From Burkholderia ubonensis (GTDB lineage: Bacteria > Pseudomonadota > Gammaproteobacteria > Burkholderiales > Burkholderiaceae), in the NCBI RefSeq assembly GCF_902833085.1, contig NZ_CADFEB010000005.1:186001-250000 (forward strand): a stretch of DNA of 64,000 nt. The letters run 5' to 3'. Below the pieces are notes generated by a model, which was not told the origin of the DNA, made no database searches, and worked only from the letters and a program-made list of their open reading frames with translations. Positions 32,356 through 40,596 of the stretch are shown one piece after another (positions within the stretch are counted from its first letter, which is position 1; each line of letters opens with the position of its first letter). A program made the translations under genes and the position numbers.

Positions 32356-33276
32356 TCAGGTCAACTGGTAAGTCTCCGTCGGCGCGACCTCCTTCGGCAA
32401 CTCGGCGCCACACAGCTCGAGCACCGACCGCTCGATCGTCCTGGCCATCGCATCGAGCGCCAGCGCGTTGGGCGCCGTGCTGAACGGCTCGGCGACCTCG
32501 TTGGCGATCGCCTCCAGCGCGATCAGCGTATAGGAGATGAACACGCAGATCAGCGGCGTGAAGAATTCCGTCGAATCGACGAGGCCGAACGGCAGCAGCA
32601 CGCAATACGCGTAGACGGTGCGGTGCAGCAGCACGCTGTACGCGAACGGGATCGGCGTCGACGCGATCCGCTCGCAGCCGCCGACCGCGTTGCCGAGATG
32701 ATTGAGCTGCTCGTCGAACATCCAGGTCGCGACGTCCGGGCCGTCGGCGCGGCCCTGCATCCGCATCAGGCGACCGCGAATCTCGTCGAGCAGCGCGACC
32801 GGCTTATAGCATTTGCGGGCGAGCGCGTCGGTGCGCGCGCCCCCGAGGATGCGCGTCAGGTCGTCGGCCGGATCGGTGTGGCGCAGCTGATGCTTCAATG
32901 CGTAGACGAATGCGATCAGCAGGTCGATCGTCTGGTTGCGCAACGCGTCGTCGACGTGCTCGGGCAGATAACGCCGCATCTGCGACGTCAGCGTGCGCGA
33001 CGCGATCAGCACGTCGCCCCACAGGTGCCGTGCTTCCTTGAAGCGCTCGAAGCTCGCGTTGTTGCGGAAGGCGAGGAAGATCGCCAGCGCGAGCCCGAAC
33101 AGCGTGAACGGCGCCGTGTTGAGCGGAATCTTCTCGCCGAAGATGCGACCGTTCGTAAAGACCGCCAGCGTGCTGACGATCGCCATGAAAACGAGCTGCG
33201 GAATGATCGATTGCAATACCGAGCCGTTCCACACGAACAGCATCTGCAACCAGTTTTGTCTCGGTCTGACGATCAT
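32356..33276 (-). CDS. Bestrophin family ion channel
   Basis: A 306-residue membrane protein (MIVRPRQNWLQMLFVWNGSV start). RNNASFERFKEARHLWGDV and LNTAPFTLFGLALAIFLAFRNN are bestrophin (UPF0187) signatures; four main membrane helices are visible. Bacterial relatives are pentameric cation or anion channels. The start at 33276 excludes a 30-residue Arg-rich upstream extension in the same frame. It lies just after cydB's terminator on the same strand and is separately transcribed. Confidence 0.88.
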   Translation of the reverse strand: MIVRPRQNWLQMLFVWNGSVLQSIIPQLVFMAIVSTLAVFTNGRIFGEKIPLNTAPFTLFGLALAIFLAFRNNASFERFKEARHLWGDVLIASRTLTSQMRRYLPEHVDDALRNQTIDLLIAFVYALKHQLRHTDPADDLTRILGGARTDALARKCYKPVALLDEIRGRLMRMQGRADGPDVATWMFDEQLNHLGNAVGGCERIASTPIPFAYSVLLHRTVYAYCVLLPFGLVDSTEFFTPLICVFISYTLIALEAIANEVAEPFSTAPNALALDAMARTIERSVLELCGAELPKEVAPTETYQLT

Positions 33277-33328
33277 GATGATTCTCTGCGGGCCGTGGCG
33301 CAGCCGCGTGGCCCCTGCGTAACGAAAA

Positions 33329-33349
33329 CGGCCCCGCGAGGCGGGGCCG
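33329..33349 (-). terminator. Intrinsic terminator after cydB
   Basis: CGGCCCCGC-GAG-GCGGGGCCG, read on the minus strand, is followed by TTTT (33325-33328). It is about 50 bp past the cydB stop. Confidence 0.8.
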
Positions 33350-33397
33350 GGGTGCGGGTGTCGCAAAGCCCGTCGGCATGACCTGCGCCCGCAGGCG

Positions 33398-34405
33398 TCA
33401 GTGGTGGTAGCCGTCCCCTTCGCGCACCTTGCCGCGGAACACGCGGTATTGCAGCCCGTTGTAGACGAGGATGACCGGCAGCACGATCACCGTGCCGACC
33501 AGCGCGAACAGCTGGCTCGAATGGCTCGACGATGCATCCCAGATCGTCAGCGACGGCGGCACGATGTTCGGCCAGATGCTGATGATGAGGCCCGTGTAGC
33601 CGAGGAAGCACAGCGCGAGCGTCAGCAGGAACGGCGTCGCCTCGTGCTTGCGGCGCACGGTGTGGAAGATGCCCCACACGCAGACGAGCACCAGCACCGG
33701 CACCGGCAGGAACCACACCAGGTCGCCGCTGCCGAACCAGCGATGCGCGACGGCCGGCAGGCCGATCACGGTCCACAGGCTGACGACGGCCATCGCGCCG
33801 AGCAGCACGCCCGTCAGCGGCTTCATCAGCACGCGCATCTTGCGCTGCAGCTCGCCGTCGACCTTGAGGATCAGCCAGCCGCAGCCGAGCGCCGCATAGG
33901 TCGCGAGCACGCCGAGCCCGCAGAACAGGCTGAACGGCGACAGCCAGTCGAACGGGCCGCCGACGAACGTGCCGTTGGCGATCTTGATGCCCTGCAGCAG
34001 CGAGCCGAGCACGACGCCCTGGCAGAACGCCGCGAGCGCGGAGCCGCCGATGAACGCGAGATCCCACAGATGCTGGGTGCGCGTCGCCTTCGCGCGCAAC
34101 TCGAATGCCGCGCCGCGGAAGATCAGCCCGACGACCATCAGGATCAGCGGCAGGTAGTTCGCCGGCAGGAGCGTCGAATACACGACCGGGAATGCGCCGT
34201 ACAGCCCCGCTCCGCCGAGCACCAGGAACGTCTCGTTGCCGTCCCACACCGGCGCGACGGTGTCGAGCATCACCTGCCGCTCGGCTTTCGCGTCGAAGAA
34301 CGGAAACAGCAGGCCGATGCCGAGATCGAAGCCGTCCAGCACCACGTAGATGAACACGCCGAGCCCGATGATCGCGGCCCATACGACAGGAAGATCGATG
34401 TGCAT
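33398..34405 (-). CDS. cydB: Cytochrome bd (cyanide-insensitive type) ubiquinol oxidase subunit II
   Basis: A 335-residue subunit with about eight membrane helices. It starts MHIDLPVVWAAIIGLGVFIYVVLDGFDLGIG, the conserved first helix, and contains DTVAPVWDGNETFLVLGGAGLYGAFP. It starts 3 bases after the cydA stop, so both are co-translated. Together with CydA it oxidises ubiquinol and reduces oxygen; the short Q-loop of the partner indicates the CIO class, which tolerates cyanide. Confidence 0.95.
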   Translation of the reverse strand: MHIDLPVVWAAIIGLGVFIYVVLDGFDLGIGLLFPFFDAKAERQVMLDTVAPVWDGNETFLVLGGAGLYGAFPVVYSTLLPANYLPLILMVVGLIFRGAAFELRAKATRTQHLWDLAFIGGSALAAFCQGVVLGSLLQGIKIANGTFVGGPFDWLSPFSLFCGLGVLATYAALGCGWLILKVDGELQRKMRVLMKPLTGVLLGAMAVVSLWTVIGLPAVAHRWFGSGDLVWFLPVPVLVLVCVWGIFHTVRRKHEATPFLLTLALCFLGYTGLIISIWPNIVPPSLTIWDASSSHSSQLFALVGTVIVLPVILVYNGLQYRVFRGKVREGDGYHH

Positions 34406-34408
34406 GGC

Positions 34409-35809
34409 TTACTCCGCTTCGGTGACGTTGAGCGGCGTGGACAGCGCGCTCTTGCGCAGCCCCGGATGCCGGTGCAGTTCGATGTATCCGGCGTTCGCGG
34501 CCGGCCCGTGCTTCATCAGTTTCAACATGTAGTAGACACCCGTTCCGAATACGAGGAAATACACCACCACGAAGATCAGCAGCGACACGCCGACCTGCTG
34601 CGCGCTGAGCGGCGCGACCGAATCCGCGGTGCGCAGCACGCCGTACACCGTCCAAGGCTGCCGGCCGACCTCGGTCGTGATCCAGCCGGCGAGCAGCGCG
34701 ACGATGCCCGACGGCCCCATGCACAACACGAACCACTGGAACCAGCGCGTTTCATAGAGGCGGCCGCCCTTTCTGAGCAGCAAGCCGAGCAGCGCTGTGA
34801 GCAGCATCAGCATGCCGAGGCCGGCCATGATCCGGAACGTCCAGAAGATGATCGTCGAGTTCGGGCGGTTCTGCGGGGGGAATTCCTTCAGCCCGCGGAT
34901 CTCGCCGCTCCAGCTGTGCGTGAGGATCAGGCTGCCGAGGTGCGGCACCTGCACCGCGTAGCGCGTGACTTCCGCCTGCATGTCGGGCAGGCCGAACAGG
35001 TTGAGCGCGGTGCCGCCCTTCTCGGTTTCCCACAGACCTTCGATCGCCGCGATCTTCGCCGGCTGGTATTCGCGCGTGTTGAGGCCGTGCGCATCGCCGA
35101 CGACGATCTGCACCGGCGCGAGCAGCAGCAGCATCCACAGCGCCATCGAGAAGCTGCGCTTGACCGGCTCGTCGCGGCGGCCGCGCAGCAGATGCCACGC
35201 ACCGCAGGCGGCCACGATGAAGCCCGCGACGATGAACGCCGCGATCGTCATGTGCGCAAGGCGGTACGGGAACGACGGATTGAACACCACCTTCATCCAG
35301 TCGACCGGAACGACGATGCCGTCCCGGATCGCGTAGCCCTGCGGCGTCTGCATGAAGCTGTTCGACGACAGGATCCAGAACGTCGAGATCAGCGTGCCGA
35401 CCGCGACCATCAGCGTCGCGAAGAAGTGCGCGCGCGGGCTCACGCGGTTCCAGCCGAACAGCATCACGCCGAGGAAGCCGGCTTCGAGGAAGAACGCCGT
35501 CAATACCTCGTACGTCAGCAGCGGCCCGGTGATGTTGCCGGCGATCCGGGAAAACCCGCTCCAGTTGGTGCCGAACTCGTAGGCCATCACGACGCCGGAC
35601 ACGACGCCCATGCCGAAGCCGACCGCGAAGATCTTCGACCAGAACTGGAACATCGATTTGTACGCGGCGTCGCCCGTGGCCAGCCAGCGCCATTCGAGCA
35701 CGGCGAGAAAGCTCGCCATGCCGATGCTGATCGCGGGGAACACGATATGAAAGGACACCGTGAACGCGAACTGCAGCCGCGCCAGGTGGAATGCATCGAA
35801 GATTTCCAT
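34409..35809 (-). CDS. cydA: Cytochrome bd (CIO type) ubiquinol oxidase subunit I
   Basis: A 466-residue subunit I. Haem ligand His lies in SFHIVFP (residue 21), and the quinol-binding Q-loop GLNTREYQPAKIAAIEG contains the conserved Lys and Glu. The protein is shorter than E. coli CydA (522) because the C-terminal half of the Q-loop is missing, as in CioA. The ATG at 35809 (MEIFDAFHLARLQFAF) is chosen by family alignment; upstream codons are non-homologous. A cydX-like gene is not adjacent but occurs 10.5 kb away. Confidence 0.95.
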   Translation of the reverse strand: MEIFDAFHLARLQFAFTVSFHIVFPAISIGMASFLAVLEWRWLATGDAAYKSMFQFWSKIFAVGFGMGVVSGVVMAYEFGTNWSGFSRIAGNITGPLLTYEVLTAFFLEAGFLGVMLFGWNRVSPRAHFFATLMVAVGTLISTFWILSSNSFMQTPQGYAIRDGIVVPVDWMKVVFNPSFPYRLAHMTIAAFIVAGFIVAACGAWHLLRGRRDEPVKRSFSMALWMLLLLAPVQIVVGDAHGLNTREYQPAKIAAIEGLWETEKGGTALNLFGLPDMQAEVTRYAVQVPHLGSLILTHSWSGEIRGLKEFPPQNRPNSTIIFWTFRIMAGLGMLMLLTALLGLLLRKGGRLYETRWFQWFVLCMGPSGIVALLAGWITTEVGRQPWTVYGVLRTADSVAPLSAQQVGVSLLIFVVVYFLVFGTGVYYMLKLMKHGPAANAGYIELHRHPGLRKSALSTPLNVTEAE

Positions 35810-36234
35810 GATCGTTGTGTGGTCGTGGTTGTGAAGACGTCCGCCCGAAGCAGGAAATCCCCGCGAGGCCCGACGGCCGCCCCTGCGGCCGGCCCGGCGA
35901 TCGCATGTGAATCGCATCGCACCGGCATCGAGGCGAAACGACGATATCGCGTTTCGAATGCCGCTCGCAATCACTCGCTCGCGCTTGCGAACTGTGCTCG
36001 TTGCCCCCTTCGCGAGGTGTGCATGTAAAACCGGGTTGCCCCGCATCACGCCTGCTATCTGTACTGCTTTTTCGGTCGCGGCGCTGTGCACGTACGCCCC
36101 AACCGAACGCCCGTAAGCTGGCAGCGGATTCGGGTTCCCGGCACTCGGCGTACAGATGCGACGGCCGTCGCGGGTCCCGTCATCCATCGGCGCGCCGATC
36201 GTTCGGCCGCCTGTCGAAATTCAGGGGATCTTTC
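35810..36234. other. Divergent intergenic region cydA / fdhD
   Basis: No gene is supported. CGAAACG and CGTTTCG (35934-35940, 35950-35956) form a 7-bp inverted repeat 125 bp upstream of cydA. No clear FNR/ANR box was found. Confidence 0.45.
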
Positions 36235-37086
36235 ATGCAGCCATGCGCCCTTCCAGTCGAGCCGGTCGGCAGCGTCGCGTGCGACGTGACGCGCCATCGT
36301 CACGGAGACCTCGCACAGGTCGTCGACCGAGTCGTCGAGGAGTGCCCGGTCGCCCTCGTGTTCAACGATATTTCGCATGCCGTGATGATGGCGACGCCGA
36401 TCGACCTCGACGTGTTCGGCCTCGGCTTCGCGCTGAGCGAAGGCATCGTCGAGCGCGCGTCGGACGTCTTCGACATCGAAAGCGAATGCACGGCAAGCGG
36501 CGCCGTGGTGCGCCTCACCGTCGCCCAGCAGGCGTTCATGGCGCTGAAGGCGCGGCGGCGCGCGCTGGCCGGCCGCACCGGCTGCGGCGTGTGCGGCATC
36601 GAGAGCATCGAGCAGCTCGACCTGCATCCGTCACGGATCCGACACGCGGGCGCCGCGGCCGGCATCGGCGCCGACGCGGTCGAACGCGCGTCGCGCGCGC
36701 TGCCTGCGCACCAGGTGCTGATGCGCGACACCGGCGGGATTCACGCGGCCGCGTGGTGCAGCCGCGACGGCGCGGTCGTCGACGTCTTCGAGGACGTCGG
36801 CCGGCACAACGCGCTCGACAAGCTGATCGGCCAGCTCGCGCAGCGCCGCGCGGACACGCGCGACGGCTTCGTGTTCCTGTCGAGCCGCGCCAGCTACGAG
36901 CTCGTCCGCAAGGCCGCGCGCCTCGACATTCCGATGGTCGCGACGATCTCCGCGCCGACCTCGCTCGCGATCGACGTCGCGCGCGAAGCCGGCATCCGCC
37001 TGCTCGGCTTCTGCCGCGGCGACGGCTTCGTCGAATACACCGCTCCGGCCGCTCAGGCCCATTCTCCGGCAGCCCTTGAACAGTAA
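36235..37086 (+). CDS. fdhD: Formate dehydrogenase accessory sulfurtransferase FdhD
   Basis: A 283-residue FdhD. GRTGCGVCGIE carries the two redox-active Cys that pass sulfur from IscS to the molybdenum cofactor; DVFEDVGRHNALDKLIG is the family core motif. The ATG at 36235 follows AGGGGATC. It leads a five-gene molybdenum-cofactor block (fdhD, moeA, moaA, moaE, moaD) on the same strand and would serve the YdeP-type enzyme 5 kb away or formate dehydrogenases elsewhere. Confidence 0.95.
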   Translation: MQPCALPVEPVGSVACDVTRHRHGDLAQVVDRVVEECPVALVFNDISHAVMMATPIDLDVFGLGFALSEGIVERASDVFDIESECTASGAVVRLTVAQQAFMALKARRRALAGRTGCGVCGIESIEQLDLHPSRIRHAGAAAGIGADAVERASRALPAHQVLMRDTGGIHAAAWCSRDGAVVDVFEDVGRHNALDKLIGQLAQRRADTRDGFVFLSSRASYELVRKAARLDIPMVATISAPTSLAIDVAREAGIRLLGFCRGDGFVEYTAPAAQAHSPAALEQ

Positions 37087-37093
37087 CGCCACG

Positions 37094-38308
37094 ATGACCC
37101 GACCGATCGACTTCGAAACCGCCCAGCAGCAGTTCGCGCACGCGTTCGCGCGGCCGCTCGCCGCGACGTCCGTGCCGACCGCCGACGCGGCGGGCCGCGT
37201 GCTGGCCGCGCCGCTCGTCGCCGTGCTCGACCAGCCGAGCGCCGACCAGAGCGCGATGGACGGCTACGCGGTGCGTCACGCCGAACTCGCGAGCGGCACG
37301 CCCTTGCCCGTCGCGCAGCGCTGCTACGCGGGCGATGCGCCGTTGCCGCTCGCGCCGCGCACCGCGGCGCGCATCTTCACCGGCAGCCTGATCCCGCCCG
37401 GCGCGGATACGGTCGTCATGCAGGAAGACGCACAGGAACGCGACGGACACGTGACGTTCGATGCGGACGTGCGTTGCGGCATGCACATCCGCCGCCGCGG
37501 CGAGGAGCTGCAGGCGGGCCGCGTGCTGATTCCCGCCGGCGTGCGGCTGCGGCCCGCGCACGTCGGGATGATCGCCGCGCAGGGCATCGGTTGCGTCGAC
37601 GTTCATCCGGCGCTGCGCATCGGCATCCTGACGACGGGCGACGAGCTCGTCGCGTGCGGCCAGCCCCGGCTGCCGCAGCAGATCTACAACAGCAACGCGC
37701 CGATGCTGGCCGCGCTGGTTGCGGGCGCCGGCGCGATCGTCGCGGCGAGCACGCATGCGCACGATACGGCGGACGCGATCGACCGCGCGCTGCGCGACCT
37801 GCATGCCCGCTGCGACCTGATCGTGTGCGCCGGCGGCGCGTCCGTCGGCGACCGGGATCTCGTGCGACCCGCGCTGACCGCGCTCGGCGCGTCGTTCGTG
37901 CTGTCCGGCGTGCGCATGAAGCCCGGCAAGCCCGTCGCGCTCGCACGGCTCGACGGCAAGCCGGTGGTGCTGCTGCCCGGCAATCCGGGCGCCGCGCTGA
38001 CGGCGTTCGCGCTGCTCGTCACGCCGCTGATCCGCTGCCTGCAGGGGCGCGACGAGCGCCTGCCGCTCGCGCCGTCGCTGCCGATCGGCGCCGACATCGA
38101 AGCGGACGACGCGCGCGACCGTTTCATCCGGGTGCGATGCGGCGTTGCATCGAACGGGCTGCCGGTGCTCGATACGCTGCGGCAGCAAGGCGCCGGCACG
38201 CTGTGCTCGCTCGCGGACGCGGCCGGCATCGCCCGGCTGCCGGCCGGCCGCGCGATCGCGCGCGGCGACGCGGTGCCGTACTACGATTTCGCGCAATGGC
38301 TCGCATGA
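37094..38308 (+). CDS. moeA: Molybdopterin molybdotransferase MoeA
   Basis: A 404-residue MoeA, of normal length. The AGAMMxP-like region reads DQSAMDGYAVRH, followed by RIFTGSLIPPGADTVVMQED; the molybdopterin-binding MPT fold domain shows GASVGDRDLVRPAL and GKPVALARLDGKPVVLLPGNP. It inserts molybdate into MPT-AMP. The start is the ATG at 37094 (MTRPIDFE), 7 bases after the fdhD stop; an upstream TTG that overlaps fdhD is less likely. Confidence 0.95.
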   Translation: MTRPIDFETAQQQFAHAFARPLAATSVPTADAAGRVLAAPLVAVLDQPSADQSAMDGYAVRHAELASGTPLPVAQRCYAGDAPLPLAPRTAARIFTGSLIPPGADTVVMQEDAQERDGHVTFDADVRCGMHIRRRGEELQAGRVLIPAGVRLRPAHVGMIAAQGIGCVDVHPALRIGILTTGDELVACGQPRLPQQIYNSNAPMLAALVAGAGAIVAASTHAHDTADAIDRALRDLHARCDLIVCAGGASVGDRDLVRPALTALGASFVLSGVRMKPGKPVALARLDGKPVVLLPGNPGAALTAFALLVTPLIRCLQGRDERLPLAPSLPIGADIEADDARDRFIRVRCGVASNGLPVLDTLRQQGAGTLCSLADAAGIARLPAGRAIARGDAVPYYDFAQWLA

Positions 38309-38513
38309 CGGCCGCGACGCGCATCGTCATGCTGCGGCGCGGCGGCGAACTGTATTCCTGCGATTCGGCCGGGATTGTGTCTCTGCACGGCCATTGCGGC
38401 GGACTATCCTCCGGCTTGGCGCCTGTCACGGCCGCCGTGCCGTCGTGCCGACGCGTCGCGCGGGCCGCCGACGGCCCGTTTCCTCTCATCCTGCGCAGGC
38501 CAACGGACAGATC

Positions 38514-39623
38514 GTGAACGTCATCGACTCCGTCACGCCGACCCTCACCGCGCCGAGCCGCGGCGCGGCGGCGAGCGACCCACCCGGCACCGTCGACACG
38601 CTCGCCCGCCCGCTGCGCGACTTGCGGCTGTCCGTCATCGATCAGTGCAACTTCCGCTGCACGTACTGCATGCCGCGCGAGAGCTTCGGTGCCGACTACG
38701 CGTTCATGCCTTCGTCGGCGCGCCTGTCGTTCGCGGAGCTGACCCGCATCGCGCGCGCGTTCGTCGCGCTCGGCGTCGAGAAGATCCGCCTGACCGGCGG
38801 CGAGCCGCTGCTGCGGCGCGGGATCGAAACGCTGATCGAGTCGCTTGCGGCGCTGACGACCGTCGACGGCAAGCCGGTCGAGATCGCGCTGACGACGAAC
38901 GGATCGCTGCTCGCCGCGAAGGCGCGCGCGCTGCGCGACGCGGGCCTCGGGCGCGTGACCGTGAGCCTCGATGCGATCGACGACGCGGTGTTCCGCAAGA
39001 TGAGCGACGTCGACATGCCGGTGTCGCGCATCCTGGCCGGCATCGAGGCCGCGCAGGCGGCCGGGCTCGCGCCCGTCAAGGTCAATTCGGTGATCGAGCG
39101 CGGCGTCAACGACGACCAGCTGCTGCCGCTCGTGCGCGCGTTCCGGCACACCGGCATCGCCGTGCGCTTCATCGAATACATGGACGTCGGCGGCGCGCAA
39201 TTCTGGGCGACCGACAAGGTCGTCACGACCGCGCAGATGCGCGGGATCATCGAATCCGCGTATCCGCTGCTCGCGGACGCCGCCGACGACGACGCGCACG
39301 TCGGCACCGCGCTGCGCTATCGGCACGCCGACGGCGCGGGCGAAGTCGGTTTCATCGCCAGCGTCTCGCATCCGTTTTGCGGCACGTGCTCGCGCGCACG
39401 CGTGTCGGCCGACGGCCAGCTGTACACCTGCCTGTTCGCGACGCACGGCACGGACCTGCGGCCGTGGCTCGGCGACGCGGCGCCGCTCGATCAGCTCGTC
39501 GCCGCGATCCGCGGCCGCTGGCTGCGCCGCGACGACCGCTACTCGGAGCTGCGCGCGGCGCACCGCGCCCGTCGCACCGGCAAGACCTACCCGACGGTAC
39601 GCATGTCGCTCGTCGGCGGCTGA
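38514..39623 (+). CDS. moaA: GTP 3',8-cyclase MoaA
   Basis: A 369-residue radical SAM enzyme for the first step of molybdenum-cofactor synthesis. The SAM cluster is CNFRCTYC (Cys45, Cys49, Cys52); the second 4Fe-4S cluster is CGTC plus Cys in the following QLYTCLF segment; the protein ends in GG as it should. No ATG is available near the family start, so the GTG at 38514 is chosen. The 205 bp between moeA and moaA do not contain a recognisable Moco-riboswitch fold. Confidence 0.95.
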   Translation: MNVIDSVTPTLTAPSRGAAASDPPGTVDTLARPLRDLRLSVIDQCNFRCTYCMPRESFGADYAFMPSSARLSFAELTRIARAFVALGVEKIRLTGGEPLLRRGIETLIESLAALTTVDGKPVEIALTTNGSLLAAKARALRDAGLGRVTVSLDAIDDAVFRKMSDVDMPVSRILAGIEAAQAAGLAPVKVNSVIERGVNDDQLLPLVRAFRHTGIAVRFIEYMDVGGAQFWATDKVVTTAQMRGIIESAYPLLADAADDDAHVGTALRYRHADGAGEVGFIASVSHPFCGTCSRARVSADGQLYTCLFATHGTDLRPWLGDAAPLDQLVAAIRGRWLRRDDRYSELRAAHRARRTGKTYPTVRMSLVGG

Positions 39624-39679
39624 CGGACGGCTGACCGCTGCCGCGCGATGCGAGACGAACCGCCCCCTGGAGAACAGTC

Positions 39680-40246
39680 ATGACGTCACTCATCGATCCG
39701 CAAGCCGAGCCGGACGACCCGGCACGTTCCGACCGCCGTCACGGCGACGAGCCCGCCGGGCCACCCCCGCATTCGCCGCCCGCGATCTCCGGCGGCATCG
39801 AGGTCCGGGTCCAGTACGAACCGATCGACGTCGATGCGGAGATCACGCCGATCGTGCGCAACCCGCGCGTCGGCGCGGTCGTGAATTTCCTCGGCGTCGT
39901 GCGGCAGTCGGGCGACGTCGACGACGTCGTCTCGCTCGACATCGAGCACTATCCTGGCATGACCGAACGGTCGCTGTGGAGCATCGTCGAGGAAGCGTCC
40001 GCGCGCTGGCCGCTCGAAGCGGTCAGGATCGTGCACCGGATCGGCCGGATCGCGCTCGGCCATCCGGTCGTGCTGGTGGTCGTGGCCGCGCCGCATCGGG
40101 CCGCGGCCTTCGACGCGTGCGAATTCATGATGGATTTCCTGAAGACCCATGCGCCGTTCTGGAAGAAGGAAATCCGGCACGACGGCGTGGCCGAATGGGT
40201 CGAGGCCAAGACGCACGACGATCACGCCATGAAGCGCTGGGGCTGA
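39680..40246 (+). CDS. moaE: Molybdopterin synthase catalytic subunit MoaE
   Basis: A 188-residue MoaE with an unusually long, Pro/Arg-rich N-terminal extension of about 40 residues before the fold begins (IEVRVQYEPIDVDAEI). FLKTHAPFWKKEI holds the active-site lysines, and GRIALGHPVVLVVVAAPHR is the core strand. It works with MoaD to convert cyclic pyranopterin monophosphate to molybdopterin. Starting inside the extension cannot be excluded. Confidence 0.95.
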   Translation: MTSLIDPQAEPDDPARSDRRHGDEPAGPPPHSPPAISGGIEVRVQYEPIDVDAEITPIVRNPRVGAVVNFLGVVRQSGDVDDVVSLDIEHYPGMTERSLWSIVEEASARWPLEAVRIVHRIGRIALGHPVVLVVVAAPHRAAAFDACEFMMDFLKTHAPFWKKEIRHDGVAEWVEAKTHDDHAMKRWG

Positions 40247-40285
40247 CCCGCCCGCCGCACCTTCCCTTCCCGCCAACGACCCATC

Positions 40286-40543
40286 ATGAGACTGACGATC
40301 AAATATTTCGCGAGCATTCGCGAACAACTCCGCATCGACGAGGAAACCCTGGAGATCGACGCGCCCGAGCTCACCGTGGATGCATTGCGCGGCACGCTCG
40401 CCGCACGCGACGAACGCAGCGCACAGGCGCTGCGCGACGAGCGGCCGGTGCGCACCGCCGTCGATCACGAGATGGTGACCGGCTCGTTCGTGTTGCGCGA
40501 GGACTGCGAAATCGCGTTCTTCCCACCCGTCACCGGCGGCTGA
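40286..40543 (+). CDS. moaD: Molybdopterin synthase sulfur carrier MoaD
   Basis: An 85-residue ubiquitin-like protein ending PPVTGG; the C-terminal Gly-Gly is thiocarboxylated by MoeB. It follows moaE by 39 bp. Confidence 0.95.
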   Translation: MRLTIKYFASIREQLRIDEETLEIDAPELTVDALRGTLAARDERSAQALRDERPVRTAVDHEMVTGSFVLREDCEIAFFPPVTGG

Positions 40544-40575
40544 CGCACGGCGCGGCGAACCCGCCGCGCCGTGCG
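40544..40575. terminator. Strong stem-loop after moaD
   Basis: CGCACGGCGCGGCG and CGCCGCGCCGTGCG form a perfect 14-bp stem with loop AACC, starting at the base after the moaD stop. It lies between convergent moaD and a MocR-type gene; there is no T tract. Confidence 0.65.
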
Positions 40576-40596
40576 CTGCGCCCCGCTCAGTTCAAC

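Noticed and set aside
33401..36028. An 875-codon open frame antisense to cydAB
   Set aside because: It has a Glu/Arg/His-rich composition with no motif; the opposite strand has two clear cytochrome bd subunits.
38309..38513. Moco riboswitch upstream of moaA
   Set aside because: The gap is GC-rich, and I could not fold it into the known Moco RNA pattern by eye; the gene may be controlled otherwise.
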